The notes under the pieces are model-generated. The model was not told the DNA's origin. It saw only the letters and a list, made by a program, of their open reading frames with translations, and did no database searches. Below, in pieces: positions 1 to 7,887 of a DNA stretch of 64,000 nt (the stretch's first letter is position 1; each line of letters begins with the position of its first letter). Location: contig JAFABB010000008.1 of assembly GCA_023426245.1 (NCBI GenBank), forward strand, positions 120,413 to 184,412, given 5' to 3'. Source of the DNA: Bacillota bacterium. Its GTDB lineage: Bacteria; Bacillota; UBA4882; UBA8346. The position numbers were made by a program, and so were the translations under genes.

Positions 1-600
1 ATCATAAGCGGTAACGCCCGGATCAAAGAAGACCTGCAGGGAGTTTACATTGGTCACGGTTTTAAAATCAGTGGTATAACTTACATAAATACGGTTACGG
101 TCGGTATTACCTGCCCAAAAGATGGCGTATTGGCCCCTGGAAGCGTCATAGAATGCTTCGGGCGCCCAGGCGTGCATGGTTGAGCTATTATGCACCTGGA
201 GCAAACGGTATCCCGTGAACGTCCGCAAGTCGGCAGAGTCCCAGATATGGATGTACATGCTTTTATTGCCTGAAAAGTCTTGTCCATTCATATTGGTAGC
301 CATTACCACAAAGGTACCGTCTTGTTTTCTCAATATGAACGGGTCCCGCAAACCTTTTTCTCCCAATGTCGGCGTAACAACGGGATTATTTTGGTTTAAC
401 GGCGTCCAGTTCAACCCATCACTGCTGTAAGCAAGATGAAGCGCAAAGGTGTTTTGGGATCCGTCAGGGGATTCTTTAAAATAGCCCATGACATAACCGG
501 CATAAGTATCGGCAGCCGATACCGCCCCTAAGGGAGCCAGCAGGGTTAGAATCACCAACGAGCCGATTAAGAGTGTTCCAAATAAATTTGGTAACTTCAT
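1..600 (-). CDS. Secreted GH43-like glycosidase, N-terminal part (runs off window)
   Basis: Two hundred codons are readable from an ATG at 600; the gene continues past base 1. Residues 1-29 form a signal peptide (Lys start, Leu/Ile-rich core, cleavage near AVSA/AD), so the enzyme is exported. The mature part has features of five-bladed beta-propeller family 43 glycosidases: LRDPFIL (about 84-90) and WAPEAF (about 145-150), which in the family carry an active-site Asp and the general-acid Glu. Substrate is probably arabinan or xylan side chains, but subfamily cannot be set from a fragment. An AAGGAAAGGG ribosome site lies about 8 bases upstream of the ATG. Confidence 0.8.
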   Translation of the reverse strand, partial: MKLPNLFGTLLIGSLVILTLLAPLGAVSAADTYAGYVMGYFKESPDGSQNTFALHLAYSSDGLNWTPLNQNNPVVTPTLGEKGLRDPFILRKQDGTFVVMATNMNGQDFSGNKSMYIHIWDSADLRTFTGYRLLQVHNSSTMHAWAPEAFYDASRGQYAIFWAGNTDRNRIYVSYTTDFKTVTNVNSLQVFFDPGVTAYD

Positions 601-882
601 TTTCTCATCCCTTTCCTTAAAAATTGGTTTCATGAAAACTTAATTTTTCGACCTTTAATTTAACATTTATTTACAACTATGTTAACTCCTCCCTGATTAT
701 TTTTTATTTTCATATAATATTTTTTATCATTTCGATCATTCCGGTTACATAGCTTTTTCATGATTCACCGAACATTGGTTACATCTTTCACACGTATTGC
801 AACTTAAAATGTAAATGCCTTTCATTTTTTATCGCCTCCTACCCCTCCTTCCCCTCTAAAATTTCTCCGGTAAAACTTTTCC

Positions 883-891
883 TGTGGATAA
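883..891 (-). promoter_or_regulatory. Perfect DnaA-box consensus, left element
   Basis: The minus strand reads TTATCCACA, the DnaA-box consensus. A weaker relative, TTATCAACC, follows on the plus strand at 945-953. Both occur in the same order and spacing in the right copy (57085-57093 and 57147-57155), so they are conserved parts of the element. A single box can occur by chance; conservation is what makes it notable. Confidence 0.5.
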
Positions 892-1030
892 CTCAAATCT
901 CAATTCTCGAGACCGGCTTCCCTCCTGACTTTTCTCCTTCATAGTTATCAACCGGGCATTTATCAGTCATAACGCCGCCAAAATCCATTTTTATCCCGTC
1001 ATATCAACATCTAGAGTTGTCGGTACAAAA

Positions 1031-1064
1031 TCGACACACTTTTTTGAAAATTCCGTGGTATAAT
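1031..1064 (+). promoter_or_regulatory. Extended -10 promoter of the left element leader RNA
   Basis: TGGTATAAT (1056-1064) is an extended -10 box. No good -35 box sits at 17 bases, but the run TCGACACACTTTTT before it is kept in the right copy, where the same TATAAT lies at 57261-57266. Conservation of this block exceeds that of its surroundings. Confidence 0.6.
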
Positions 1065-1074
1065 GGTATTGGTA

Positions 1075-1207
1075 GAAATTTATAAAAGTGGTTTTGTTTC
1101 CCAAAGCACCTCTTACCGGGCGTATTTTTTATGCCCAAAAGCAAATAGTCTCATCTTTGGGCCCATGCACGCCCAAGACCATAGGCTATTTGCTTTTTTA
1201 AATCCTA
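1075..1207 (+). ncRNA. Structured leader RNA, left element
   Basis: Downstream of the promoter lie three potential helices: a local hairpin GGGCGTA/TATGCCC (about 1118-1135), an outer stem AAGCAAATAG (1139-1148) with CTATTTGCTT (1186-1195), and a nested stem TTGGGC (1157-1162) with GCCCAA (1171-1176). The outer stem ends in a T-run, like an attenuator, immediately before the ribosome site. In the right copy the same three helices form from different bases, which supports real RNA structure. I do not recognise it as a known RNA class. Confidence 0.55.
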
Positions 1208-1226
1208 AAAAAGGAGGTCCCAAACG

Positions 1227-1274
1227 ATGTTGATCATTCACAAGTCCCCTATTTATAGCTCTCACAGTCCATAA
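1227..1274 (+). CDS. 15-codon mini-ORF behind the leader RNA, left element
   Basis: AAAAGGAGGT sits seven to nine bases before an ATG that opens a 15-codon frame (MLIIHKSPIYSSHSP). The right copy has an equally placed 11-codon frame (MPILSFKPRAP, 57445-57480) behind an equally strong ribosome site. The peptides share little sequence beyond M-x-I near the start and a K...P end. They could be leader peptides or translation-coupling ORFs. Too short to prove translation. Confidence 0.35.
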   Translation: MLIIHKSPIYSSHSP

Positions 1275-1414
1275 AAGCCGCTGGAAAAGAGTATGAAAAA
1301 CATATTGATTCTCCCGCAAAGGCGTGGGCGTCAAAACTGCGGAGACACAAAACCAGACCCTTTGTCCCTGGCAGGAATAACACGGAGTCTGCGCCCACAA
1401 TGGTGTTGAATGCC

Positions 1415-1515
1415 TATTGGATACCAGGATTCGTCGCCTTTTAGAAAAGGCGCCGGATTATTTTGGTTGTACACGATTTATCGGGGTTAAATGGTGTGAA
1501 TGCCCATTGGGGGAA
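1415..1515 (+). repeat. Dispersed 'ACCAGGATTcGTCGCCTTT...GGTTaAATGGTGTGAATGCC' repeat
   Basis: The block from ACCAGGATTCGTCGCC through AAAAGGCG, a spacer, and GGGGTTAAATGGTGTGAATG recurs after the ATPase gene at 58905-59000. An inverted relative lies at 44370-44465 (AGGCATTCATACCATTTAACCCC on the plus strand, split here for length). It has the arrangement of a short dispersed repeat with an internal inverted repeat around GCGCC. No coding signal. Confidence 0.5.
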
Positions 1516-1838
1516 ATGAAAGGACAATCAATTATTTTGATGCTCCAATTTTAAATAAGGTCGGTTCCCGGCACAGGCCCTCTGGGTCTTGGTAATGCTT
1601 CGAATCAAAGCCAGCCCGGCTTAGCCAGGGTTTAAAATGCATTTAAAACTTAGCTCAGAACTTTTAGCCTCGGCGTTCGGGATAAATAAGCCATTTGGAG
1701 GGGAAGGAGGGGAACGAGGGGATAAAAAAATAAATGCTTTTGACGCAAATGATTTCACTCCGACACCCATTCCCCATTCAGGGGCAAGGGTTAGGTCGGA
1801 ATAGACATCGTAGTTATTGTTTATTTCACCCTATATCA

Positions 1839-1904
1839 ATGAAAAATAATTTTGCATTTAAGTTCTTTCTCTGTGTCTCCATGGCTCTGTGGCTAATTCA
1901 ATAG
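1839..1904 (+). repeat. Direct repeat before the 21-bp array (pair with 2112-2169)
   Basis: The segment beginning ATGAAAAATAATTTTG and ending GGCTAATTCAATAG recurs at 2112-2169 in the same orientation, with the internal words TTCTTTCTC and GTGTCTCC. The two copies flank the 21-bp tandem array. I recall similar 'CTCCGTGTCTCCGTGG' words as dispersed repeats in many environmental bacterial genomes; that is memory, not a search. Confidence 0.55.
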
Positions 1905-1955
1905 GTCACGAAGCCTTAACCTTCTTGGATTCCACATCATACTTGACACGACCCC

Positions 1956-2081
1956 GCTCAGTTAGCTTGCGCGACCCTCGGTAAGACTTGCGCAACTCTT
2001 CGGTAAGCTTACTCAGTCGTTCGGTATCCTTACGCGACTCTTCGGTAAGCTCACTCAGTCGCTCAGTATACTTGCGCGACG
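1956..2081 (+). repeat. Six 21-bp tandem repeats (iteron-like), left element
   Basis: Six contiguous 21-bp units start at 1956, 1977, 1998, 2019, 2040 and 2061. Two alternating flavours can be seen, one ending TACTCAGTC and the other ending like CGCGACT, so there is a 42-bp higher period. The array ends with GTTGCGTAAA, as does the right array. Being two helical turns long, the units would place protein sites on one DNA face. A reading frame is open across the units but has no start codon here, so a DNA role is favoured. Confidence 0.75.
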
Positions 2082-2111
2082 GTTGCGTAAATTTTCACAG
2101 CGGTTTCGAAT

Positions 2112-2169
2112 ATGAAAAATAATTTTGACTTTAGGTTCTTTCTCCGTGTCTCCGTGGCTAATTCAATAG
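2112..2169 (+). repeat. Direct repeat after the 21-bp array (pair with 1839-1904)
   Basis: Second copy of the ATGAAAAATAATTTTG...GGCTAATTCAATAG repeat. It differs from the first mainly by a short internal deletion and scattered substitutions. Its position on the far side of the array suggests the array was inserted into, or amplified within, this repeat. Confidence 0.55.
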
Positions 2170-2231
2170 ACAACAGAGGCACGGAGACTTGTTTCCGCTC
2201 GTCTCAAGCCAGTGTTTTTTTAGCCTTTACC

Positions 2232-2768
2232 ATTGGGGTGATTTAAGATTTACAATTCAAAAAATATCTTTTCTAAAATCAATATTTTCATCGTAAAAAT
2301 GGAGGTTAAATCATAATGGTAAAACGTAATTTTTCTTCTCGGATCCATAAGATTAAACAATTGCTGGGCGGAATGAAGGCCCGGGCCACCGAGATCGTCG
2401 TCTGGGGTTACCCGGCGGAGTTCATCGAGGAATTAACCGGCGCCTACGCCGATCTCATTCAGCTCCAGGATGAGCGCAACGCCAATATCACAGCGGGTAA
2501 AGCCATCACCGTCAAACAGCAGGAACTGTTGGGAAAGGCCGAAAAAATGGCGACCATGGTCCGGCAATCGGTCCGCTCCCGCCTGCCCAAATCTGACTGG
2601 AACCAGTTCGGATTCTACTCGGGCGAGACCGCCGAGGCCAAAGACCCCGAAGGGGAATCAGCCGGTCCGGCTCCGGTTACAGCGCAAAGTTAGTTGGAAC
2701 TCCACCCCTGATTTAAAAGTATCTTCAGCACAAAACGGGTAATAGTCCGTTCAATCAATCACCCCAAT
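2232..2768. repeat. 12-bp inverted repeats bracketing the 125-aa gene, left element
   Basis: ATTGGGGTGATT at 2232-2243 faces a perfect inverted copy, AATCACCCCAAT, at 2757-2768. The only gene between them is the 125-aa ORF. The same pair brackets the paralogous gene in the right element (59486-59497 and 59985-59996). Ends of a gene-cassette-like unit or a pair of protein sites are both possible. Confidence 0.7.
2316..2693 (+). CDS. 125-aa protein of unknown function, left-element copy
   Basis: I do not recognise this family. The protein has a basic start (about residues 1-24), a conserved middle with WGYPAEFIEELTGAYADL and a coiled-coil-like KQQELL..AEKMATMVRQSVRSR stretch, then a short acidic/Pro tail ending PVTAQS. 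About 85 per cent of residues match the paralogue at 59551-59928; the core is nearly identical while the tail diverges, so the core is under selection. Basic ends plus helices would fit a nucleic-acid-binding or DNA-bridging protein. A TGGAGG ribosome site precedes the ATG, and 12-bp inverted repeats and a 21-bp array lie just upstream. Confidence 0.75.
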   Translation: MVKRNFSSRIHKIKQLLGGMKARATEIVVWGYPAEFIEELTGAYADLIQLQDERNANITAGKAITVKQQELLGKAEKMATMVRQSVRSRLPKSDWNQFGFYSGETAEAKDPEGESAGPAPVTAQS

Positions 2769-2813
2769 TTTTATGCCAGGGTGTATTTTTAATCAATGCA
2801 ACTTGGCAAACTT

Positions 2814-2849
2814 CCAGGCCCCGGATGAATACTTCTTTCCGGGGCCTGG
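2814..2849. terminator. GC-rich hairpin closing the left element
   Basis: CCAGGCCCCGGA pairs perfectly with TCCGGGGCCTGG around an 11-12-base loop. The T-run is weak. The right element has a hairpin at the same place with altered stem bases (60034-60069). It also lies 3' of the convergent aldo/keto reductase gene and so can serve both strands. Confidence 0.6.
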
Positions 2850-2870
2850 TTCATCAGGCGTGTATGAATA

Positions 2871-3890
2871 CTATTCCATAGTATTTTCTGCAAAGCGGGT
2901 ATACCTGTTGATAAAATTATATGGAGAAGGGATTCCGGTATCCGAAACCTCATCCAGCAACTTTTCATCTTCTTTCGACAGCTTCCAGTCGACAGCCTCA
3001 AGATTTCCCTTCAACTGTTCAATGGTTCGCGCCCCGGTTAAAGGGAAAATCAAAGGCGACCGCTTATTCAAAATCCAGTTCAAAGCCACCTGTGACACCG
3101 GCTTTTCAACTCTCGCCGCAATCTCTACCAGCTGATCAATTATTTTAAAGGTTCTTTCGCCACCACGCTGTTCTTCGGTATCATCCCAGCGATCGCCGGC
3201 ACCGGCGCGGCTATCCTTGGGCATTTCCTTGTCCCGTCTATATTTTCCGGTGAGCCATCCTCCACCAAGCGCAGACCAGGCGAGAACCCCCAGATTTTCT
3301 TCCTCGCATAACGGCAACAATTCCCATTCGGGGCTTCGGACCAGCAGGCTGTATTCAAGCTGAAGAGAAGAAATTACCGCTTTGCCAAATCCTTTGGCAT
3401 GCATGATCCCTTTCATAACTTTCGAAGGGGTAAAGTTCGACACCCCATAGTGCCTGATTTTACCTTGCTGAACAAGATGATCCAATGTAAGAATGACTTC
3501 TTCGATGGGGGTCATTTGATCATAACAATGAACCTGGTACAAATCAATGGAATCAGTATGAAGTCTTTCAAGGCTCCTCGTTACCGAATTCATAATATGA
3601 GTCCTGCTCGAGCCGGAATCATTGGGCCCATTTCCGGTTGCAAAGAATACCTTGGTGCCCACAACGATTTGCTGGCGTTTTTTTGACCCGTTAAGCCAAT
3701 TCCCAAGGATTATTTCGGAAGCTCCTTCGTTATAACTATCGGCTACGTCCAGATAATTGCCTCCTTGATCGGCATAGCAATCCAAAATCTTGAAGGCCTC
3801 TTTTTCTTCGACACTCCATCCAAAAGTTTGGGTACCCAGTACTATCCTGCTCAATTTTAATCCGGTACTCCCAAAATAACCGTACTCCAT
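2871..3890 (-). CDS. Aldo/keto reductase
   Basis: A 339-aa NAD(P)H-dependent TIM-barrel oxidoreductase. The AKR tetrad is visible: Asp and Tyr in NYLDVADSYNEG (about 45-56), Lys in VVGTKVFF (about 76-83) and His in YQVHCYD (about 118-124). Cofactor-binding motifs near the C terminus (IFPLTGARTIEQL) also fit. It is the last gene of the minus-strand ribose operon, about 100 bases after the VOC gene, and probably reduces an aldose or aldehyde. The family name is secure, the substrate is not. The start ATG follows GAGGGTG. Confidence 0.9.
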   Translation of the reverse strand: MEYGYFGSTGLKLSRIVLGTQTFGWSVEEKEAFKILDCYADQGGNYLDVADSYNEGASEIILGNWLNGSKKRQQIVVGTKVFFATGNGPNDSGSSRTHIMNSVTRSLERLHTDSIDLYQVHCYDQMTPIEEVILTLDHLVQQGKIRHYGVSNFTPSKVMKGIMHAKGFGKAVISSLQLEYSLLVRSPEWELLPLCEEENLGVLAWSALGGGWLTGKYRRDKEMPKDSRAGAGDRWDDTEEQRGGERTFKIIDQLVEIAARVEKPVSQVALNWILNKRSPLIFPLTGARTIEQLKGNLEAVDWKLSKEDEKLLDEVSDTGIPSPYNFINRYTRFAENTME

Positions 3891-3993
3891 TGAAACACCC
3901 TCTTCATCCCTGTAGTTTTACAATCACCCTATTGCCTGGGACTTCCGCTTTGCATGAATGATTCCCTTGAAACCCTGCCGGTCGTTATGGGGC

Positions 3994-4419
3994 CTATCGT
4001 TTCAGCTTTTGACAAAATTCAATTTTTTCGTTATTTGGGCCCAGAACATTGAAGAACTCAACTCCATCCTTCCAGAACGGCAAATACTTCGGACTTCCCT
4101 CAATTGTCTTTATTCCGGCTTTTTTCAACTTTTGGGCCACCGCTTCAATATCGTCAACATCAAAAGCAAGATGATCAATATGACCGTGTCCACGTTTTTT
4201 AATTTCGTCAAGCTGAACCTTATCCGGCTGATACATCTCCAGTACAAAGTCATTCAACTTAAGAAATGCAACCTTTGTCTCACCGCTGCCTTCGGGGAGC
4301 TTGGTCTCATGGATTACTTCAAACCCCAGATTCTCACAATACCATTTTTTACTTGCTTCGATGTCGAAAACCGGTAACCCGAGGTGTTGGAAGCCTTTTA
4401 CATTCTCTTTTGTACTCAT
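3994..4419 (-). CDS. VOC-superfamily (glyoxalase-like) protein
   Basis: About 141 residues forming one pair of beta-alpha-beta-beta-beta modules: FQHLGLPVFDIEASKKWY at the start, HIDHLAFDVDD in the middle and FFNVLGPNNEKIEF at the end. His and Glu residues at the usual metal positions are present, as in glyoxalase I or methylmalonyl-CoA epimerase relatives. ATG 4419 is preferred over the TTG at 4425 because GAGGGGG lies seven bases before it. The kinase gene ends 12 bases upstream, so it is co-transcribed in the sugar operon. A detoxifying or epimerase role is inference. Confidence 0.8.
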   Translation of the reverse strand: MSTKENVKGFQHLGLPVFDIEASKKWYCENLGFEVIHETKLPEGSGETKVAFLKLNDFVLEMYQPDKVQLDEIKKRGHGHIDHLAFDVDDIEAVAQKLKKAGIKTIEGSPKYLPFWKDGVEFFNVLGPNNEKIEFCQKLKR

Positions 4420-4431
4420 CACCAATCCCCC

Positions 4432-5964
4432 TCAAACTTCCAATTTGGCCAAATCGGCATAAACCGGCACTAAAGCTCCATATGCCCGGTTAAAAACCTC
4501 AAACAATCGACCGTACATTTCCTGATATTCCGGGCGGGGTTCAATCGTTTGGATGACTTGATTAAATTCCTTGATGACCTTAAAATCTTTAAACGCCCCG
4601 ATACCGACTCCGCCGCAAATTGCGGCCCCCATGGAAGTGGCTTCTTCTAAAAATCGGGGCACCAAAACCGGTTTCTGCCAGATATCCGCCAAAATCTGCA
4701 GCCAGGTTTTACTGCGGGCTCCACCGCCAATAACGATCACTTCATCAATGGGATTGAATTGATTAAATATATCCAGAATGATTTTTAAATTAAAAGCAAC
4801 CCCTTCCAGAACCGACCGATAAATCTCTTCCTTGGTGGTGGTAACTTTTAACCCCAAAAAAGCGCCCTTGGCGTCCGGGTTCCAACGCGGGCTCCTCTCT
4901 CCCAGTAAATAAGGGAGGAATAGTAAATGATTGGCCCCGGGTTTTGACTTTTCAATGAGTTGATTGATGATCTCATAGGGGCTGATATTCTCGGCCTTCG
5001 CCTGATTGGTTTCAAGTCCGCAAAGAGTGTTTTTTAGCCAGCTATAGGAATAACCGGCGCTTTGCATGGTCCCGCAAGGCGAAAACAAACTTTCATCCAG
5101 ATGGACCCAATTAAAAGTCCGCATTTCCGGATCAAAAATGGGAGTTTCCGTAGCCAAGGCAATCCAGGAAGATGAACCGATTACATTGTAAGCCGAGCCT
5201 TTTTCAACCACACCGGCACCTGTAGCGGCACAACTACCATCTCCCCCGCCGATAACCACCGGCGTCCCCTCCAGTAATCCTACCTCGGAAGCGGCTTCTT
5301 GGGTAACCCCACCGGCAATACCGGTTGAAGGATGCAATTCCGGTAAAATATCCTTCTTCAATCCGATTGCATGTAAAATGGGTTCAGACCAGTTTTTATG
5401 TTCAAGGTCAAGTAAATTCATGCCGGAGGCATCGGAATAATCGGTTACAAATTTGCCGGTCAGTTTATAGATAAGGTAATCTTTCGCATGAAGGATCTTG
5501 TATGTTTTATTGTATATTTCCGGTTGGTTATCTTTAACCCATAAAATTTTAGCTGCGGAATAGGCCGGGCTAATCCGGTGCCCGGTAATTTGATAGACAT
5601 TTTTCATCCCCGCAGCTTCTTCCATAAAGGCAGCTTGCTTTACACTGCGGAGATCGGCCCAGATAATCGTCTTACGTAATGGATTGCCTTCTTTATCCAC
5701 AGGCAAGCATCCCATCATTTGCGCACTGAAACAGATGCACAGGATATCCGATTTTGAAATGCCGGCTTCCTCAATCAAATTTTTAGTAGAAATACAGACC
5801 GCTTTCCACCAGTCGGCAGGATCCTGTTCGACCCAATTGGTTTTGGGATAAAATGTCTGATATTCATAAAATGAACTTGCCAGAAGCCGGCCGTTCAGAT
5901 CGTATAAAGTTGCTTTATTGCCGCTGGTCCCCAAATCATGGGCCAGAATATATTGCTTTTCCAT
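4432..5964 (-). CDS. xylB: FGGY-family pentulose kinase (xylulokinase-like)
   Basis: A 510-aa ATP-dependent sugar kinase of the usual FGGY length. DLGTSGNKATLYD is the N-terminal phosphate loop, GGGDGSCAATGAG (about 250-265) and GGGARSKTWLQI (about 430-440) are the second-domain signatures. Start set at ATG 5964 with AAAGGAGG just upstream; the reading frame extends to a TTG at 6021 that has no ribosome site. It follows rbsK, so the operon carries two kinases of different folds. Xylulose is the best guess; ribulose or another pentulose is possible. Confidence 0.85.
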   Translation of the reverse strand: MEKQYILAHDLGTSGNKATLYDLNGRLLASSFYEYQTFYPKTNWVEQDPADWWKAVCISTKNLIEEAGISKSDILCICFSAQMMGCLPVDKEGNPLRKTIIWADLRSVKQAAFMEEAAGMKNVYQITGHRISPAYSAAKILWVKDNQPEIYNKTYKILHAKDYLIYKLTGKFVTDYSDASGMNLLDLEHKNWSEPILHAIGLKKDILPELHPSTGIAGGVTQEAASEVGLLEGTPVVIGGGDGSCAATGAGVVEKGSAYNVIGSSSWIALATETPIFDPEMRTFNWVHLDESLFSPCGTMQSAGYSYSWLKNTLCGLETNQAKAENISPYEIINQLIEKSKPGANHLLFLPYLLGERSPRWNPDAKGAFLGLKVTTTKEEIYRSVLEGVAFNLKIILDIFNQFNPIDEVIVIGGGARSKTWLQILADIWQKPVLVPRFLEEATSMGAAICGGVGIGAFKDFKVIKEFNQVIQTIEPRPEYQEMYGRLFEVFNRAYGALVPVYADLAKLEV

Positions 5965-6026
5965 GGGGCCTCCTTTATGCCGGTACTTAAAGACTTTCAA
6001 TATGAATTCCCTTGATTTCAAACAAT

Positions 6027-6974
6027 TTATAGCAACTGCTGATTGCTTGCTTTTTTTATAAGTGCTTCGATTTCATTCCGGAAAGGCATGGAAGGAGCGG
6101 TCCCAACTTTGGTTACGGAAAGAGCCGCCGTACATGTAGCAAACTTAACAGCCTGCAAGATATCTTTCCCTTCGGCAATTGCCGCCGCCAATCCGCCGCT
6201 GAAAGCATCCCCTGCCCCTGTCGTATCCACGGTTTCCACTTCAATGGAAGGAACCAGGGTCATTGATTGATCCGCATATACCAAAACCCCGGTCTTACCC
6301 AGCGTAACAATAACAATCCCGGGCCCCATGGCATGAATTTTTTGGGCAGCTTCCCCCGCCGATTGCGGATCGACAATCCTAATGCCGGTTAACGACTGGG
6401 CCTCGCTTTCATTGGGTGTTATGATATCTACGCTTTTTAATAGTTCAGGATCAATGGGACGGGCCGGAGCCGGATTTAAAATTATTTTTACCCCGAAGGA
6501 TTTGGCAACCCGGATTGCTGCGGCCATTCCCTCCAAACTCCCTTCATATTGGGTCAAAAGTACATCCGAACTTTGAATCCTCGCCTTGGCATCCATGGCC
6601 TCTTGAGTTGAAAGCGTCTCGCAGGCTTCTGTGGATACGGCAATCATGTTTTGCCCGGAAGCATCCACAATGATTAGGGCCGCTCCAGTCGCCAGTTTAT
6701 CATCAAAATAAATAAAATCAGTCTTAATTCCTTCAGCGGCAATGCTTTTAAAGGCATACTCACCAAGGGCATCGCGACCTAGTTTTGTAATCAAAGTTAC
6801 ATCAGCACCGGCACGTTTAGCGGCTACCGCTTGATTGGATCCTTTTCCACCCGGACCCATCTTAAAAGGACCGGCAAATACTGTTTCACCGGGCACAGGC
6901 ATCTTCGGAGTACGGCACATTAAATCCGTGACATAACTTCCCACTACGGTAATGGTGGGAATGGAATTTTTCAT
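6027..6974 (-). CDS. rbsK: Ribokinase (PfkB family)
   Basis: A 315-aa PfkB kinase converting ribose to ribose 5-phosphate in the cytoplasm. Sequence signs are the N-terminal PGETVFAGPF and GPGGKGSNQAVAAKRAG (about 42-58), and the C-terminal DTTGAGDAFSGG anion-hole motif with catalytic Asp (about 250-261). It lies between rbsD and the FGGY kinase, with AAGGAGGGGGAG before its ATG. Context with rbsABC and rbsD supports ribose, though related pentoses cannot be excluded. Confidence 0.9.
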   Translation of the reverse strand: MKNSIPTITVVGSYVTDLMCRTPKMPVPGETVFAGPFKMGPGGKGSNQAVAAKRAGADVTLITKLGRDALGEYAFKSIAAEGIKTDFIYFDDKLATGAALIIVDASGQNMIAVSTEACETLSTQEAMDAKARIQSSDVLLTQYEGSLEGMAAAIRVAKSFGVKIILNPAPARPIDPELLKSVDIITPNESEAQSLTGIRIVDPQSAGEAAQKIHAMGPGIVIVTLGKTGVLVYADQSMTLVPSIEVETVDTTGAGDAFSGGLAAAIAEGKDILQAVKFATCTAALSVTKVGTAPSMPFRNEIEALIKKASNQQLL

Positions 6975-6995
6975 GCTCTCCCCCTCCTTAATCCA

Positions 6996-7391
6996 TCAAT
7001 ACACCACTCCGGCAACCAAAAGAATATTGGCATAGGAGGTAAATTCTCCGGAACGGACTAATCCCCGGGCTTCCTTGGTTTTCCGTTTAAAATCCACATG
7101 AGGGATAGTCTCCACCGGAATTCCCGGGAAAAGTTCGATAATGCTCCGGTACATTTCCGGACTTACTTTTTCCGTTTCTTCGGCCAAAATGATTTTCTCA
7201 ACTGAAAGTTCGGCGATTACCGCCTTCAAAACATCAAGGAAACGGGGGAAATCAGGTAATATCGCCAGATCAACTTTTTCTACTTCTGGCGGAATCGGCA
7301 GGCCGGCATCGGTGATTCCGATCAGGTCGGTATGCCCGGTGGCTGCTATCAAGGCGGAAAGTTGTTCATTTAATATCCCTTGTTTCTTCAT
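6996..7391 (-). CDS. rbsD: D-ribose pyranase
   Basis: A 131-aa protein that interconverts pyranose and furanose ribose ahead of ribokinase. Typical RbsD elements are MKKQGILN at the start, the catalytic His in ATGHTD (about 20), Asp in DAGLPIP (about 28), His in IPHVDFK (about 98) and FTSYAN near the end with Tyr and Asn. ATG 7391 is chosen because AAGGGG lies eight bases upstream; a GTG nine bases earlier is the alternative. A second, diverged RbsD lies immediately upstream. Confidence 0.9.
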   Translation of the reverse strand: MKKQGILNEQLSALIAATGHTDLIGITDAGLPIPPEVEKVDLAILPDFPRFLDVLKAVIAELSVEKIILAEETEKVSPEMYRSIIELFPGIPVETIPHVDFKRKTKEARGLVRSGEFTSYANILLVAGVVY

Positions 7392-7430
7392 GGCAAACAC
7401 CCCTTTTTTTTGATCGAATAGAAATTTAGC

Positions 7431-7835
7431 CTAATAAAAGACTCCTTTAGCGCCTGAAACCAGGATGATGCTTGAATAAGAAGTAATTTCCCCGGTACGT
7501 ACGATGCATTTGGAATGAAAACTGCGTTTATGCAAGTCCCAGTGGGGTAAAAACATCAACTCGGCCTCGGGGAAACAGCGCTGAATCCACTCCAGAACTT
7601 GAGGACTTGCTTTTTGAACTTCCGTAGCTGCAATAACCTTTTCAATCGTCATTTCTTCCGAAAGAACCGCGAGTACATCCAAGAGACGGGGTATATTACG
7701 GCTGAGGGCCAAATCAATCCGGTACGGTCCTTTGGGTATTGGAAAGCCCGGATCACAAACCGTCATTTCATCCCGATGACCCATATTGGCAATTGCCGTT
7801 GAAAGGCCGGCATTAAATGTGCCGATTTTTTTCAT
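7431..7835 (-). CDS. Second RbsD/FucU-family mutarotase paralogue
   Basis: A 134-aa RbsD-like protein with the catalytic His (MGHRDE), Asp (CDPGFPIP) and second His (LPHWDL) in place. The C-terminal ligand motif reads ITSYSSIIL: the Asn that follows Tyr in RbsD is Ser here. That suggests a different sugar or anomer preference. It sits between hxlB and rbsD in the operon. Two mutarotases plus two kinases hint that the operon handles more than one sugar form. Confidence 0.8.
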   Translation of the reverse strand: MKKIGTFNAGLSTAIANMGHRDEMTVCDPGFPIPKGPYRIDLALSRNIPRLLDVLAVLSEEMTIEKVIAATEVQKASPQVLEWIQRCFPEAELMFLPHWDLHKRSFHSKCIVRTGEITSYSSIILVSGAKGVFY

Positions 7836-7887
7836 CCGATTCCCTCCTCAATCATCCGGCTGTCGAACCGCCATAAACTTAAATGCT

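Larger units (their letters stand above)
807..2850 (+). repeat. Left copy of a repeated element (ATPase gene missing)
   Basis: This stretch matches 57008-60075 block by block and in the same orientation. Shared blocks are a pyrimidine-rich tract, a DnaA-box segment, a conserved promoter, a hairpin leader RNA, a strong ribosome site with a mini-ORF, a 'GTCGCCTTT...AAGGCG' repeat, a purine-rich tract, a 21-bp tandem array, a gene for a 125-aa protein and a GC-rich hairpin. The long ATPase gene of the right copy is absent here. The only inverted match inside is CCCCTCCTTCCCCTC (842-856) against GAGGGGAAGGAGGGG (1698-1712). Between 1275 and 1838 I see only repeat debris and no gene. Confidence 0.8.

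Noticed and set aside
1113..1400. 95-aa minus-strand ORF over the leader RNA
   Set aside because: It runs antisense through conserved hairpins, lacks a ribosome site and has no counterpart in the right copy.
1956..2081. CRISPR-like array
   Set aside because: Units are contiguous 21-bp repeats with no spacers, and no cas genes are present.
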